DNA of 64,000 bases, taken from Rhizoctonia solani (taxonomy: Eukaryota; Basidiomycota; Agaricomycetes; Cantharellales; Ceratobasidiaceae). Position 1 is the stretch's first letter, and every line of letters starts with the position of its first letter. The stretch covers positions 1,488,001 through 1,552,000 of the forward strand of contig NC_057370.1 in the NCBI RefSeq assembly GCF_016906535.1, in the 5' to 3' direction. Shown here in pieces: positions 22,927 through 33,721 of this stretch. The position numbers and the translations under genes were made by a program. Under the pieces are notes generated by a model. It worked only from the letters and a program-made list of their open reading frames with translations. It was not told the DNA's origin and searched no databases.

Positions 22927-25436
22927 ATGTCGTATCACTCCAGAACTTCTTCCATCCGGAATCCATCCGTCCCCGATGACCAGGGGCTTTTAGACAGCCC
23001 CTTTCACAACGATTGGTTTTCAGATCTCATTCAAATGGTATCCTGCTTTTAACCTCATCGATTTTGGTTGGGCATTCGTGCATGCCCTCTCGATCAATTT
23101 GCCTCTGACCGCTGAGCTGGTCTCTCTTCTGCTTTATTATATCAAGGCCGGCCCGATTTCGTTACCTTTCACTTTCAACAATGTCTTTCGTTTCATCATA
23201 TGCATCCTCCTTGGTCAACCTGGGGTTAGGTGGGGAGTTTTGACCGTTGTGTATTTCTATTTGGTTAAATAGCTGTGTTAGAAAGCCCGTCCTCTCAAGA
23301 ATTTGTTGACCGCCCCGATCTGTATGTGCGAAGGACAGATCCTGCAGGCCACTGAGCTGACTTGTTTTTCTTTTTAAACAGTCGAACTATATCGGCATTC
23401 TTTCTTGGATGGACCTTTATCGCTTGTCTTCGCTACCTAGCTCTTGCCATCTTCCGACACCCATTTACTGCTCATGTGATTAGGGCTGTCTTGCGAAAGC
23501 CAATACTCATAACAATATCTGAAAGACAAGAAAAAAACATAGATCTTGAAGAGGGGAATCATGTTCAAAACTGGCTTCGTAGCACTCTTGAAAATTCAAC
23601 TCGAATGGCCTCGGACAGGCCCGAGGGAACTCGCCATCTTTCGGTGGTGTTGACTGCGGCTTTCACGCTGGCAATATTAACCAGTTTCCTCTCGTTGTTG
23701 GATTTTCAAAGTTCTGATAAAGACGTCCTCTGTATCATTGTTATCGCCTGGGCTGGGATAAGCGTTTCTTGTGGTAAACTGGCTGGACTACTTCGGGTAG
23801 GGTGTTTTTCAAACCTGGCTCATCTATCTGCCTTGTCAACTGATCGGCTCTATTCGTTTATAGATTACATTCGATTTACAACGCCTTGGGGTTGGCAGAG
23901 TCGAGCGGATAGGTTCTTGGGTTCTGTTAGTCATGTCGTTCGGTATGTCGATCCTTTGCAACCATGCGGTGATAGCGACTTATTTAAAACCAGGTGCCAC
24001 ATTAGCCCACGTCACAATATCTATTGGCGCAACTAGAGATGTTCGTCAAATCCCAGGACTCTCCCTATGCTACCGCCGCCAGTACGTATCTAGATTATTT
24101 AGAAATCCGGGAACAGTCTCATTTATTTTCACCTGTAGTTTTCTGTTGACTTCCCTCATTGTTAGTCTCTTGAATATTGTACTGGAGCTGTACTTCATGG
24201 GGCGGACGTTCTTCCTGCTTGTTCCACACTTCCTCCAATTCCACCACAAGGTGTGCACGTTACACTTCCCCAGATGGCCATTTATTAATCATGGTTACCA
24301 GATTGAAGTCATGATGGACGTTCGCGTTGCCCGGGTGGCCAGTATTCTTGCTCTTGATTTGCTCACTCTTCTGCCTTCTGCGCTATCGATTAACACTGCT
24401 GCAGAATTCATTCCCCTCAGTCTTGGAGTATTACTCGTCCTTGGTACGTGAGTTGTGTCGGTTGATCCGAAGCAGAGACTCACCTTCACGATCAGCCGCA
24501 TTCAACCACCATCCTCCAAAACCCACTGATGCGCGAAGTTTTCGAATAAGCTCATCCCATCGCACTAGTGTTGTTACATTCCCGAGGAACGATAAGCCAG
24601 ACGAACAATCTATAGTATCCGAAAATGAGCCAGAATCAAAACCGGACGAACCAAGCACAATTCCCGTGCGGCCGTCCCCAAGTAACAAGACTTCTCTCGT
24701 TTCTGGATCGGGCCCCAAACGGCACACCCGTCACAAATCTCGTGACGTGTCGCGTTCTAGCCACATCAGCTACGATTCCGAGGCCGAAGCCCGGAGTGTT
24801 CGAGGGGCTGTCGTCTCGTTCGCGTTCAGGAGCCGTGAAGTTGAGCCCGTGCCTGCTATTCCGTATGGTATATACCAACCTAAACTTATGGCTTCTCCTG
24901 TGATTGTCTCGAGATCCGCTCAATCCTCGTCTCCCGTATCGGATGTGGGGACCCACGGACATTCTGGTTTCAGAGCATCTCCGTCCCCCCTTTCACGCGA
25001 CTCTGGGCTCCCACAACGTGAGGAAAAGCCATTACTACCCCCTAAGTTGTTTATCGATACCCGTCAATCCACCTCGAACAAGAATTCCACCATTGTATCC
25101 TCGGATCGAAATTTGGTTGCACACGATTCGGATGCTGCATCCTCCATGGCTCCTAGGAAACCCGAGCTAGCTCGTCACGAATCGACAAGGACTTTGTCGT
25201 ATACAACATCATCAGGTGCTTCTCAAGGGTTTTCTTACATAGGACCTGACCTCTACCATTATTCAATGGGGAGCCAATCAATTACATACGAGGCCCGTGA
25301 CTACCTAGCAGTTCCGCCCCGAGCAACTGGAATGATCCGTACATCTACTTTTGGAGCGACTACAAAGGGTAGTAGAACTAACTCTGGCGCAGGGTCGGTT
25401 TCACCCAGTCTGCCAAGTACAGGCAGCGGGGTTTGA
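22927..25436 (+). CDS. Large membrane protein with Ser/Pro-rich C-terminal tail, function unknown
   Basis: The N-terminal part has multiple hydrophobic helices: one near LSINLPLTAELVSLLLYYIK, FRFIICIL, ISAFFLGWTFIACLRYLAL, VLTAAFTLAILTSFLSLL, VLCIIVIAWAGISVSC, VSFIFTCSFLLTSLIVSLL and a last one near INTAAEFIPLSLGVLLVL. The final ~330 residues (24497-25436) are polar, rich in Ser, Pro and Arg, likely cytosolic. Exon junctions through ILAVLESPSSQEF and DLRTISAFF are in phase. The ATG at 22927 (MSYHSRTSS) is my preferred start, but the joint around 23000-23090 and the one near 23920-23995 are uncertain. It resembles lineage-restricted Agaricomycete membrane proteins; I cannot name a family. Confidence 0.6.
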
Positions 25437-26279
25437 CAAGACAGAACTGGTGTAAGAGTTGGTACCCAAGTGAACTACAATATCTTCCTTTTGGATCCTT
25501 GAACTTTCCAAGTAACTCTTTGTACAGCTACCTACCGCATGTGTGTTTGGAGCTCAAACGATATCTTTCCGTTGAATGACCTTATCCATCACCCACTGTA
25601 CATCCTCTCGCTGTATACCTATGTAAATAGCACTCGTATCATAGAATCCCACACTCGTTGACAGTCAGTGGTATTGGTGATAACCGAATACGCAGGCTTG
25701 CAATTGAACTTGGACTCGTGATTTTGGTTGTGCATATACAAGGCCCTAAGGACGAGTCAGCTGATCATTAACCATGCTTCATCGGCGATAGCGTCATAAA
25801 TCGGACTTAACACCCTACTAGAGGGTTGTTCCTGATACTCTCCGAAGGCCAGAAGCTGCAGCACGTTAACATGCATGCTCCCGCTTATCTAAACCTTGGC
25901 TTTATTACTCGAATCGCTCTGAACAATACCAGATTTATTCCCAGCCAAGTGCTAATATACACATAAAGCACCAACACTGCATATAGCCGCCACACATACG
26001 ACATTTAGAGGAATAAACGTTGGAAATTTATTTAGTTCGATGCAGGGGTTGCTTCGAGATTAAAGACGATGGGTGTGCCATTTGCCACCCATTACGTCGA
26101 TGTGTCATGATTAAAGCCCCGCTGTATGCGCCTTCCATCTGTACTAATTGATCAAGGGGAATGAACCTCATGAAACGCTAGAGCCCATCGGCAATAAGGA
26201 ATGGTCCGACTACTAACTAACAGTAACATGGCGGGCCGTGGCTACAGGCAAAAATAGGTTCACATACCAATCCATAACA
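25437..26279. other. Gene-poor intergenic region
   Basis: About 840 bases beyond the membrane-protein gene. Only short interrupted frames; nothing recognisable. Confidence 0.4.
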
Positions 26280-27160
26280 ATACTGTTACCCGCCTCCAAC
26301 TCCAGACATGTTCCTTGACCGTGGCGTGCAGACAGTTAGTTCTCGATTAGTACTACATGTAGAGGAAACAACGCACCGGCATGTCAGAGCCCTCGGTCTG
26401 CTTGCAGTGGTTGCGCTAGACCACAGACCGAGAGCCCCCATCCGGGAGTGCGCCTCCTCCGTTTGTTTTCTACCCTTTTTTTTCTTTTGTTTTTCTTGTG
26501 GGCTCTATACTCGTTGTGGGCTTCAACGCTTACCGGTGGGCACCGGCTGGGCTAATGGTCTGGTGGGCTCTCTTTCGTTACTCCTCTGTCTCTTTTTGCC
26601 TCTTTTTGCCTCTTTTCTGCCTCTTTTTTCTGCCTCTTTTTTTTTTTATCTCTATCTTTTCGAGCCTGCACGTACAACACAACACAATCTCAGCACACCT
26701 TGTATGTATGAATAATGTCGAAGTCGGAGTCGGTCTTGTGGCTAGGCGAGCGAGCGGGAGGGTGAGGGTGAAGGAGAGCAGGGCGCCAGACAGACAGGCA
26801 TCACCAGCATACAGGTATACGGCGATGTCGTGACTAGCTCATTGCGTTATGGGCATGTGGGAGGATGTCGAGGGAGCGAAGACGGGGAAGGAATTGTCGA
26901 TAGCAAGGGAGGCGTCGAAGAAAATAGGGAATACGAGGATGAGGGTTGTCGAAAAGGGGGATCGATGCCGGCAACCAGCTGGTTGTTGAAGCCCAGCTAG
27001 TTCAGATGCGTTGTAGAGGTGGTGGTGGGAGGTTGTGAGAGTGCAGGGGACCCAGAGCCAGCTTTTATAGACCTAGGGGCTAGGAGCGAGGCTTGTTTAT
27101 AGTAAGCCCCAGAGTGGCGGCTCCGTTGTTTGTGTTAGGTCCAAAATAGGTAACTAAGTT
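26280..27160. repeat. Non-coding repeat element, copy A
   Basis: This stretch shares a collinear set of motifs with 51540-52160: a pyrimidine-rich block followed by GCTTACCGG(T/C)NGGCAC...TATNGGTCT-like sequence, then an AGCATACA...GTATA segment leading to GTTATGGGCA about 30 bases on, then ACCCAGAG followed by AGGGGCT. Order and spacing (about 750 versus 600 bases overall) are alike although most of the intervening bases differ. The copy contains a long T/C tract (26470-26655) and a hairpin (26392-26432). No protein is encoded. It looks like a diverged dispersed repeat, perhaps a non-autonomous transposon remnant or a repeated regulatory/transcribed element. Confidence 0.5.
26392..26432. repeat. 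Inverted repeat (9-bp arms)
   Basis: CTCGGTCTG at 26392-26400 is the exact reverse complement of CAGACCGAG at 26424-26432, and an inner GTGGT/ACCAC pair can extend the stem. It lies just before the pyrimidine tract of repeat copy A. It could fold in RNA or DNA; no function is implied by sequence alone. Confidence 0.6.
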
Positions 27161-27426
27161 GACAAAAAAAGACCACACATTTCTTTTCTACATGACCATG
27201 GAAAAAGAACTAGTATCGATGGTATGACCTGGCCTTACTTATTAAACAGATGACCGATACATAAGCTTATACCCAGATTACCACTAGGCCGCGACATCGA
27301 CCTTGACTCTTCTTTGTTCAGCTTGATTGTACTCCTGCATCTAATGTGAAGAAAATTAACGACTGGTGCTAATGCTACTGAAATTCAATATTTTGATTGA
27401 GTTGAGCTAGTGTTGATTAAACATTA

Positions 27427-27754
27427 TGAGGGCGCGCAGTTCTTCCACATCACAACCCCAAAGGACCGCGTTGTTCAGAACGTCCAATTTAGGCATGGGT
27501 GGCAATCATACTCGCGTAAGTATATGATCGTCAAAATTTTCCTTACACACAATCGCATAATATAATTCGTTTTTAGAATTAAAGCATTTTACGAGAGACA
27601 AGTGCGATCAAGGAGGCTTATAGGAGAGGCAACTAGAAAGCAATGCTTCTTGGTGTGCCGCTTCGATAAACAAGAACATCATGAAAATACGTATATCACA
27701 CCGTACGGAGGGAACCGATCATCCAGTCTATCATGTGGATTCAACCCGGCTGAG
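27427..27754 (+). pseudogene. Relic of a two-exon gene, family not recognised
   Basis: Two protein-like segments flank a textbook intron (donor GTAAGT at 27516, acceptor TTTTTAG ending about 27578). The first reads QFFHITTPKDRVVQNVQFRH; the second reads FYERQVRSRRLIGEATRKQC and later YITPYGGNRSSSLSCGFNPA before a stop. The frames do not agree across the intron, and there is no start codon with a plausible leader. It therefore looks like a decayed or mis-sequenced gene. No function assigned. Confidence 0.3.
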
Positions 27755-28839
27755 TAAACGTATATGATTTGGCACATACTCCTTATCTATGCTCGGAAAT
27801 GGTGCTGACATTTTAATCTGGCCAAACACCCACATTCTTAAACCACACAGCATCGCGAAATTTGTTATTGATGCGCTGATAAAGACCAACAAGGTTAAAT
27901 CGCATCTAGCTGCTATTTTTAATACTCGGAATGATAACTGATATTGAGAACTTTGTGGGATATTAATTCCGCCGGAGAATAGGTCAAAGTTCCTTACCAC
28001 AGAATCATTTTTGGTCACCCGAGCCGCGCTTTTGAACAAGTTTCCCAACATTGCTTGTTCGAAAGCTTAAGTTCTATAATGTCGTGTTTTACGAGGAGAA
28101 TGACTGGCTAATATATACAAATGAGACCATCCTGGATCCGGACCAGACGTTTGCAATACTATAATTTGGTCCCGCTGTTCAGGTGAAATCTGATGATAGA
28201 GCGATAATAAAGACATATTGTAAAGTGCCTCTGAATAGGTACTCCCTACAGTGTTGCCAGTGGTTGATTCCCTTCTCGTCTATATCTCTCAACTCGGTAC
28301 TTCGACCTTGCACCAAGCATTTAAAACGCCAATTACTCTCTGTTCGTATTGGTTCACCACACTCACCACCCTTGGCACACTAGGGGCAGAGAATACCGAA
28401 TAACGTGATTCATCACTAAGCTTGGAATGCAGATGTGTTAACTTTTCTCGGTGATCGGTAACCTGAACAGACTTCTCGGATGTGGGGTCGTCCCACGTGA
28501 TGATCGGCGCGAAATGAACGATGGATTGGCGTCACAGCCGGCAACCTCAGTTTCTACGGGTTTTGTGGCATTCAACATGGCCCGAAAAAATAATCCAACA
28601 TTGTTCAAATCGGGAATGCTAATATACACTGGTAGAGTCTAAAAGAACACACAATCCTGTTCCAAGGTTCACTCCAAAAGTTCGAGCTAATGTTACAACG
28701 ATAAAGTCCAGGTGTGGGGAGGGAGTGCAAGCCGGTCCGAAAATGATGAGTGAGCATGAGAGGGAGTTGAGAGTGGTGCAAACCAAAGAGCGCGAACGAA
28801 AATGAAAAACAAAAAACAAAAAATCAACTTTCAAATCTT
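27755..28839. other. Gene-poor region
   Basis: About 1.1 kb with short frames only. A 106-codon frame on the minus strand (28051-27731) overlaps the relic gene and has no recognisable domain. Nothing else stands out. Confidence 0.35.
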
Positions 28840-29397
28840 TTAGCCAAGGTTAGCCCTGACCGGCTTCCCAGATTCTATGAGCTCCCGGAGCTCGATGCCG
28901 GCCAGCGTGGCATGTTGCCGGTCCTCCTCGGACTCTTCGCCAATCTGCTCCTGAGCAATCAACGCGTCTTCCATCGAAATGACAGCACGACTGGGAACCC
29001 CTAGACGTAGCCAGTTGTCCGAGTAGAGCATGAGTAGACAGACGACCAACGAGCTCACCCCTCCACGGTGAGCTGCAGCGTTCCGAGCTTGGACGATGCA
29101 TAGGTAAAGGAAGCCGTGGGCGTCTGCATAGTTTCCACGACCGATGGCTCGCAAAGCTCGGACTAGATGAGCAGGGTTGACTCCGTTGAACAATGGTGAT
29201 TTGAGTATGGGTGGTGGGACGGAGGCCGTGGGCGGTTGCTTGCGTTGAGAACGCTTATGTTGCACCGGGGCGGCAGCGACGGGTGGAGCCGGAGTGTTGG
29301 AGTCTGAAACGGAGGTGAACCTGGTGGATTTAGTTCGCTCACGGCGTGGGTAAGGAGAAGAACGAGCTGGGGGCGGTTTGACTGTACGAGTACGCAT
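28840..29397 (-). CDS. Small unknown protein, ~185 aa, single exon
   Basis: An uninterrupted frame with a Pro/Arg/Lys-rich, basic N-terminal half (MRTRTVKPPPARSSPYPRRE) and an ordered, Ala/Leu-rich C-terminal half (HLVRALRAIGRGNYADAHGF; VISMEDALIAQEQIGEESEE) that could form helices of TPR or ARM type. I prefer the ATG at 29397, since the longer version only adds six residues. It is head to head with verprolin. Codon use and composition support a real gene, but I do not recognise the family. Confidence 0.55.
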   Translation of the reverse strand: MRTRTVKPPPARSSPYPRRERTKSTRFTSVSDSNTPAPPVAAAPVQHKRSQRKQPPTASVPPPILKSPLFNGVNPAHLVRALRAIGRGNYADAHGFLYLCIVQARNAAAHRGGVSSLVVCLLMLYSDNWLRLGVPSRAVISMEDALIAQEQIGEESEEDRQHATLAGIELRELIESGKPVRANLG

Positions 29398-29926
29398 ATT
29401 TGAGATGCTGTGCAAGTCTAGGTGTGTTTGTGTGGTGGAGGGCGGCTGTAGAGAGGGGCTTCGGGCGTACCTTGTTTATACGGAAATCGGGCGCAAATTC
29501 AGCGGCCTGTTTGGGCCCTGACGCAACAAGGGAAAATTCCCAGACGAGATCTGCATCGGACGGCCGTTGGATGCGGATGAATAGATGCCTAGTAGGAAAT
29601 AAGTGGTAGTAGTAGTTTGATTGTCGGCGGGGCTAAGCTTTCGATCGAACCTCCCCGAGCCAGGAAAAAAAAGTCCCAGTTTATGGGCCCACGTCATTGA
29701 CCTTCGGGATAAAGATCGCTAGATCGGTGTTTCTCAAATAATTATACACTCGTCAATGGATATGGTGCTGAAGTGGTAGTCTGCGCCGCAGTGATGTGCA
29801 AGCACAGGATTGCGCCGCGAGTCGCGCGCTCCCGTAATAACATCACATAACATGCGTGGCTGTGCATGATATATAACGCGTGAACCGTGACCGTCATAAC
29901 CCCCGTTCGCAGTTCGCACCGCTGCC
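29398..29926. promoter_or_regulatory. Divergent promoter of unknown gene and verprolin
   Basis: About 530 bases between opposite starts. A TATA-like ATATATAACG lies at 29869-29878, some 50 bases upstream of the verprolin ATG, a plausible core promoter. No other element is evident. Confidence 0.45.
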
Positions 29927-31436
29927 ATGGACTCTCAGTTACTGGCCGCTATCCAGGCTGGGAAGAAACTCAAGAAGGCTGAAACAAATGACCGCTCTGG
30001 ACCGGCTGTTGAAGGAGGAGCGAAACCGTCGGGAGGTGGGATGGGTGGAGGTGGAGGCGGGGGCGGAGGAGGGGGCGGAGGAGTATCAGCGGCTGCGGCC
30101 TCAATGGGACCTCAGCTGGGTGGATTGTTTGCTGGGGGAATACCCAAGTTAAAGCCAGCGGGACAAAATGGACCTGGTATGTCTTCACAGCAAGCACTAC
30201 TTGATTAATTTCACAACTGAATTCGCACATTGTATCTTAAACAGCGAAAGCCCCGGCCCTAGGAAAACCACCTACTGTTCCAAGAGCTCCATCAGCACCT
30301 CCTCCTGCACCTCCGGCCGCGCCGCCCCCTCGTCCGCCCCCGACGGCCCGCCCCCACGTCCCCCAGCAGCTCCTCCTTCGGCCGCACCACCAAGACCGCC
30401 AGCTGCACCTCCTCCACCGCCATCTGTACCTCCAGCACCGCCATCTGCGCCTCCTCGCGCGCCTCCTCCACGGCCTCCAGCAGCAGCCCCACCGCGTCCA
30501 CCTGCGGCCCCTCCTCCACGACCACCCGCGGTGCCTCCCGCAGCTCCGCCTCGCCCTCCAGCAGCACCTCCACCACCTGCTCCTCCGCGACCAGCCGCTG
30601 TATCGCCTCCCCCTGCCCCACCACGAGCACCACCGACACTCCCAGCACGAACGCCATCCGTACGAGCAACTTCACCCGAAGAGAGCGCGCCCCTTCCTCC
30701 TATCCGAGCAGTCCCTCCGCCTCCCGCACGGAGCAATACTGTAGCCCCAGCTCTTCCTGGGCGGAAGGTACCCCCACCACCGAGTGCTCCACCAAGTGCA
30801 CCTCCAGCACCTCCTCGAGCAGCTCCTTCGCTACCAGCGCGCGCAGTTCCCCCTCCTCCTTCAAGTCCGCCCCCATCTACAGCACCAAGGCAGCCTCCCC
30901 CTCCCCCTCCAGGCCGTACTCCAGCACCTCCTCCTCCCGTGCGCAACCGGACTGTGTCCGAGAATGTCGCTCGATCCATATCTCCTCCTGCAGCTCCTCC
31001 AGCAATCGCGACCCCGACCGCTACTCGTCTAGGTGCCCCTATCCGGCCTGCATCGGCTGACCCGCCCGCTCGCACTGCCCCGCTTCCGCCACCAAGTCGT
31101 GCCCCGCCTCCACCAGCACCAGCATCGGCGCCTAGACCTGTCTCCGCAGCTGTTCCTGCTGCTAGCTTGGCCAATGTTCCTACCATGCACTCCCGAGCAG
31201 TTAGTGAGAGTGCAGCCATAGCTCCTGTTAAGAAAGGAAAGAGTACGTATCTTGACGGGAATCTGCATACATATCATTGACTTGGCTATTTAGTTCCGGA
31301 GCCTCCATCTAAATTTGGCGATCACGTCTTCCCTTCCCCATCCGCATTTCCACCCCCACGGCCGTTTGTTAAAGCCGCGCGTACTTATCGTAGTGGGAGC
31401 TCGAAAGGAAGCGGCTTTGATACTAACACATTGTAG
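29927..31436 (+). CDS. VRP1: Verprolin/WIP-family actin regulator, with a frame break
   Basis: The first residues form a WH2 domain (LLAAIQAGKKLKKAETNDRS; note L-L-x-x-I and L-K-K-x-x-T), followed by glycine runs. After a short intron comes a very long proline-rich region with many PPPRPP, PPAPP and LPAR motifs that bind SH3 and profilin, and a C-terminus after one more intron reading KIPEPPSKFGDHVFPSPSAF...SKGSGFDTNTL, the WASP-binding type tail. Verprolin links Las17/WASP, myosin-I and actin at endocytic sites. Near 30331-30350, in a C-rich stretch, the proline-rich frame changes: the exon begins AKAPALGKPPTVPRAP in one frame and continues PPPRPPAAPPSAAPPRPPAA in another, implying a one-base error or indel. 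Confidence 0.88.
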
Positions 31437-31641
31437 TTTTTGATTAGTATGCTCCGTATACCCATGCCCGAGAAACTACATTGGATAGCCTCTACAATAA
31501 TAGAATTGTATATAGAGTGATCAAACTATCAAACACACCGCCTGGTGATCTAAGAAGCAACGCAACCACCAGATCGGCCGACCTTAAAACGCATTTGATT
31601 CGGCGCCAACTTGTTCTGTAAGCGACGACGATCCACTATAT

Positions 31642-33468
31642 ATGATTCGTCCGGGCCTATTGCGTGCTCTCCAGAATTCATCCCGCACCACTCTAGCTAC
31701 AAAGCCTTCCCTTCGTCCTCTACTCTTGCGATCCATGTCTGCTACCGCCAACGGCCGGGCCAAGCCCAATCTTCCAGTTGCAGATCGCATGCACACTGGT
31801 CGTGCGATGGCACAGGATGTGTGGTCTATCTACAAGTAAGAGTCCGCTTGGTTTGTTCTCCATCAACACTTCAAAACTCATACCACATCAGTGCCGCGAA
31901 CCTACCGGCCGACTGTATCAATCTTGGCCAAGGGTACATGAACTTTTCGCCTCCGCAATGGATCAAGGACGCTGCCGATACCGCGCTGGCCACTACGATC
32001 GCGAATCATTACTCGCACCCCAAAGGCCGCGTGAGGTTGCGTGAAGCTATCAGGGACCACTACAGCCCCGAGTTTACGAACCTCGGTCGCCCACTGGACA
32101 TCGAGTCTGAAATTCTAGTCACAAGCGGCGCAAATGAGGGTCGGTAGCGATGTATTGCGTGTCTCTCTCGGAATATCTAATATTGCATTATAGGTCAATA
32201 TTCTATGTTTACGGCCTTCCTCAATCCAGGCGACGAAGTCATCATGTTCGAGCCCTTCTTCGACCAGTACCTCCCGTCTGTGACATTCAACGCTGGCGTC
32301 CCCGTCTATGTCCCCCTCCACCCTCCCAAGGGGGACTCTGACAAGCCAACGAGCGGAGAGTGGACTATTGACTTTGACGAGCTCCGGCGCTCGATCACCC
32401 CCAAGACCAAGATGATTATCGTCAATACACCCCACAACCCCGTGGGCAAGGTATTCACTCGTTCGGAGCTCGAGAAGATTGCAGCTCTCGCCGAGGAGTT
32501 CAATTTAATTGTGATGAGTGACGAAGTGGTGGGTTCATCTCGTGAATGTATGCGGATGCTAGTTTAGGCGCCTAAAACCCTGCACTATGATGTAGTACGA
32601 TTGCCTTGTGTTCGACGATAAGGAGCATGTCCGTATCGCTACACTGCCTGGAATGTGGGACCGAACGGTCACAGTCGGCTCAGCAGGCAGTACGTGTGTT
32701 TTTTTTTCTTCTGATTACTCATACATATGCACGCTCCAACTGATTCTCATAATCTGTTTTTAGAATCCTTTGCTGCTACCGGCTGGCGTATCGGCTGGCT
32801 CATTGGGCCCCCCGCTCTGATTGGGCCGACTCTAGCCGCGACTACGCGCATTGTATTTTGCACCAACTCGCCGCTCCAGGAAGCCGCTGCCGCAGGCCTC
32901 GAACAAGCCAACAAGCGAAACTTTTTCGAGACTCAGCGGAAAGAGTACAAGAGCCGGCGTGACGTGCTTTTGAGTGCGTTTGACAGGCTCGGGTTGCGGT
33001 ATACTGTGCCCGAGGGCAGTTATTTCGTACTTGTGGTGAGTAAACACAAAATGTATCGGCCGGAGGAATATGGAAGAATTAAACTTGTTTGTTTGTTGTA
33101 GGATATCTCGAAGTTAAAGATTCCTGATGAGTATAACTATCCAGCTTCTCTGGATGGACGTGGCAAGGATTTCAAGTACGTTCTTCAGGATTAGTTTAAC
33201 TGTTGGTATTCTCACGCCCGAGCTCTTTTCGCTAGGGCGAGTTGGTTCATTGCGCAGGAGCTCGGTGTCTCGACGATCCCGGTCAGCGAAGTGAGTACAG
33301 GCCCGTGAATCCACATCAACGATATACTAATCTGCCACGTTTTAGTTCTACTGTGAGGAGCATCGGGAGATTGGAGAGGCATATATTCGATTCGCGTTCT
33401 GCAAAGACGAAGAAACTTTGAAGCTGGCTGGCGAGCGTCTTGCTGGGCTCACCAAGTATCTTGCATAG
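31642..33468 (+). CDS. BNA3: Kynurenine aminotransferase (class I/II, BNA3 type)
   Basis: Eight or so exons give a full PLP enzyme with a basic, Ser/Leu-rich N-terminus (MIRPGLLRALQNSSRTTLAT) that looks like a mitochondrial presequence; a second ATG at residue 32 could make a cytosolic form. Signature segments are INLGQGYMNFSPP, ANHYSHPKGRVRLREAI, FEPFFDQYLPS, IIVNTPHNPVGK, LIVMSDEV, and the PLP-lysine region SAGKSFAATGWRIGW. The C-terminus reads EAYIRFAFCKDEETLKLAGE. Bna3 makes kynurenic acid from kynurenine; related enzymes also act as cysteine-S-conjugate lyases or glutamine transaminases, so substrate is uncertain. All frames join. The gene is convergent with PDI, with about 250 bases between. 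Confidence 0.92.
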
Positions 33469-33721
33469 ACACAAATTATTCACATAGTCAGATTTGAATA
33501 AACGATATGTAACTGTCTTTTGTACAACTGGCGTGTGAATTAGATGTGATCACCCATGAATTGATTCAAAGTAGTTTTGAAACTAACGCTCTCTGAAAGT
33601 CGTGCAATCCCACACCAATAACAAAGATGATGCAAAGCGTTTCAATATTTATAGTGAACTAATATTACACTGACACCGAGGGTACCAAAAAGGCTTTTGT
33701 GCGTCAAAACATCATAATCAT

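Noticed and set aside
26470..26655. T/C-rich frames of 111-135 codons in the gene-poor zone
   Set aside because: Their length comes from the pyrimidine tract, the residues are almost only Phe, Leu, Ser and Cys, and both belong to the non-coding repeat.
30272..31219. 315-codon Gly/Ala-rich frame on the minus strand
   Set aside because: It is the mirror image of the proline-rich verprolin exon; such GC-rich repeats keep the opposite strand open by composition alone.
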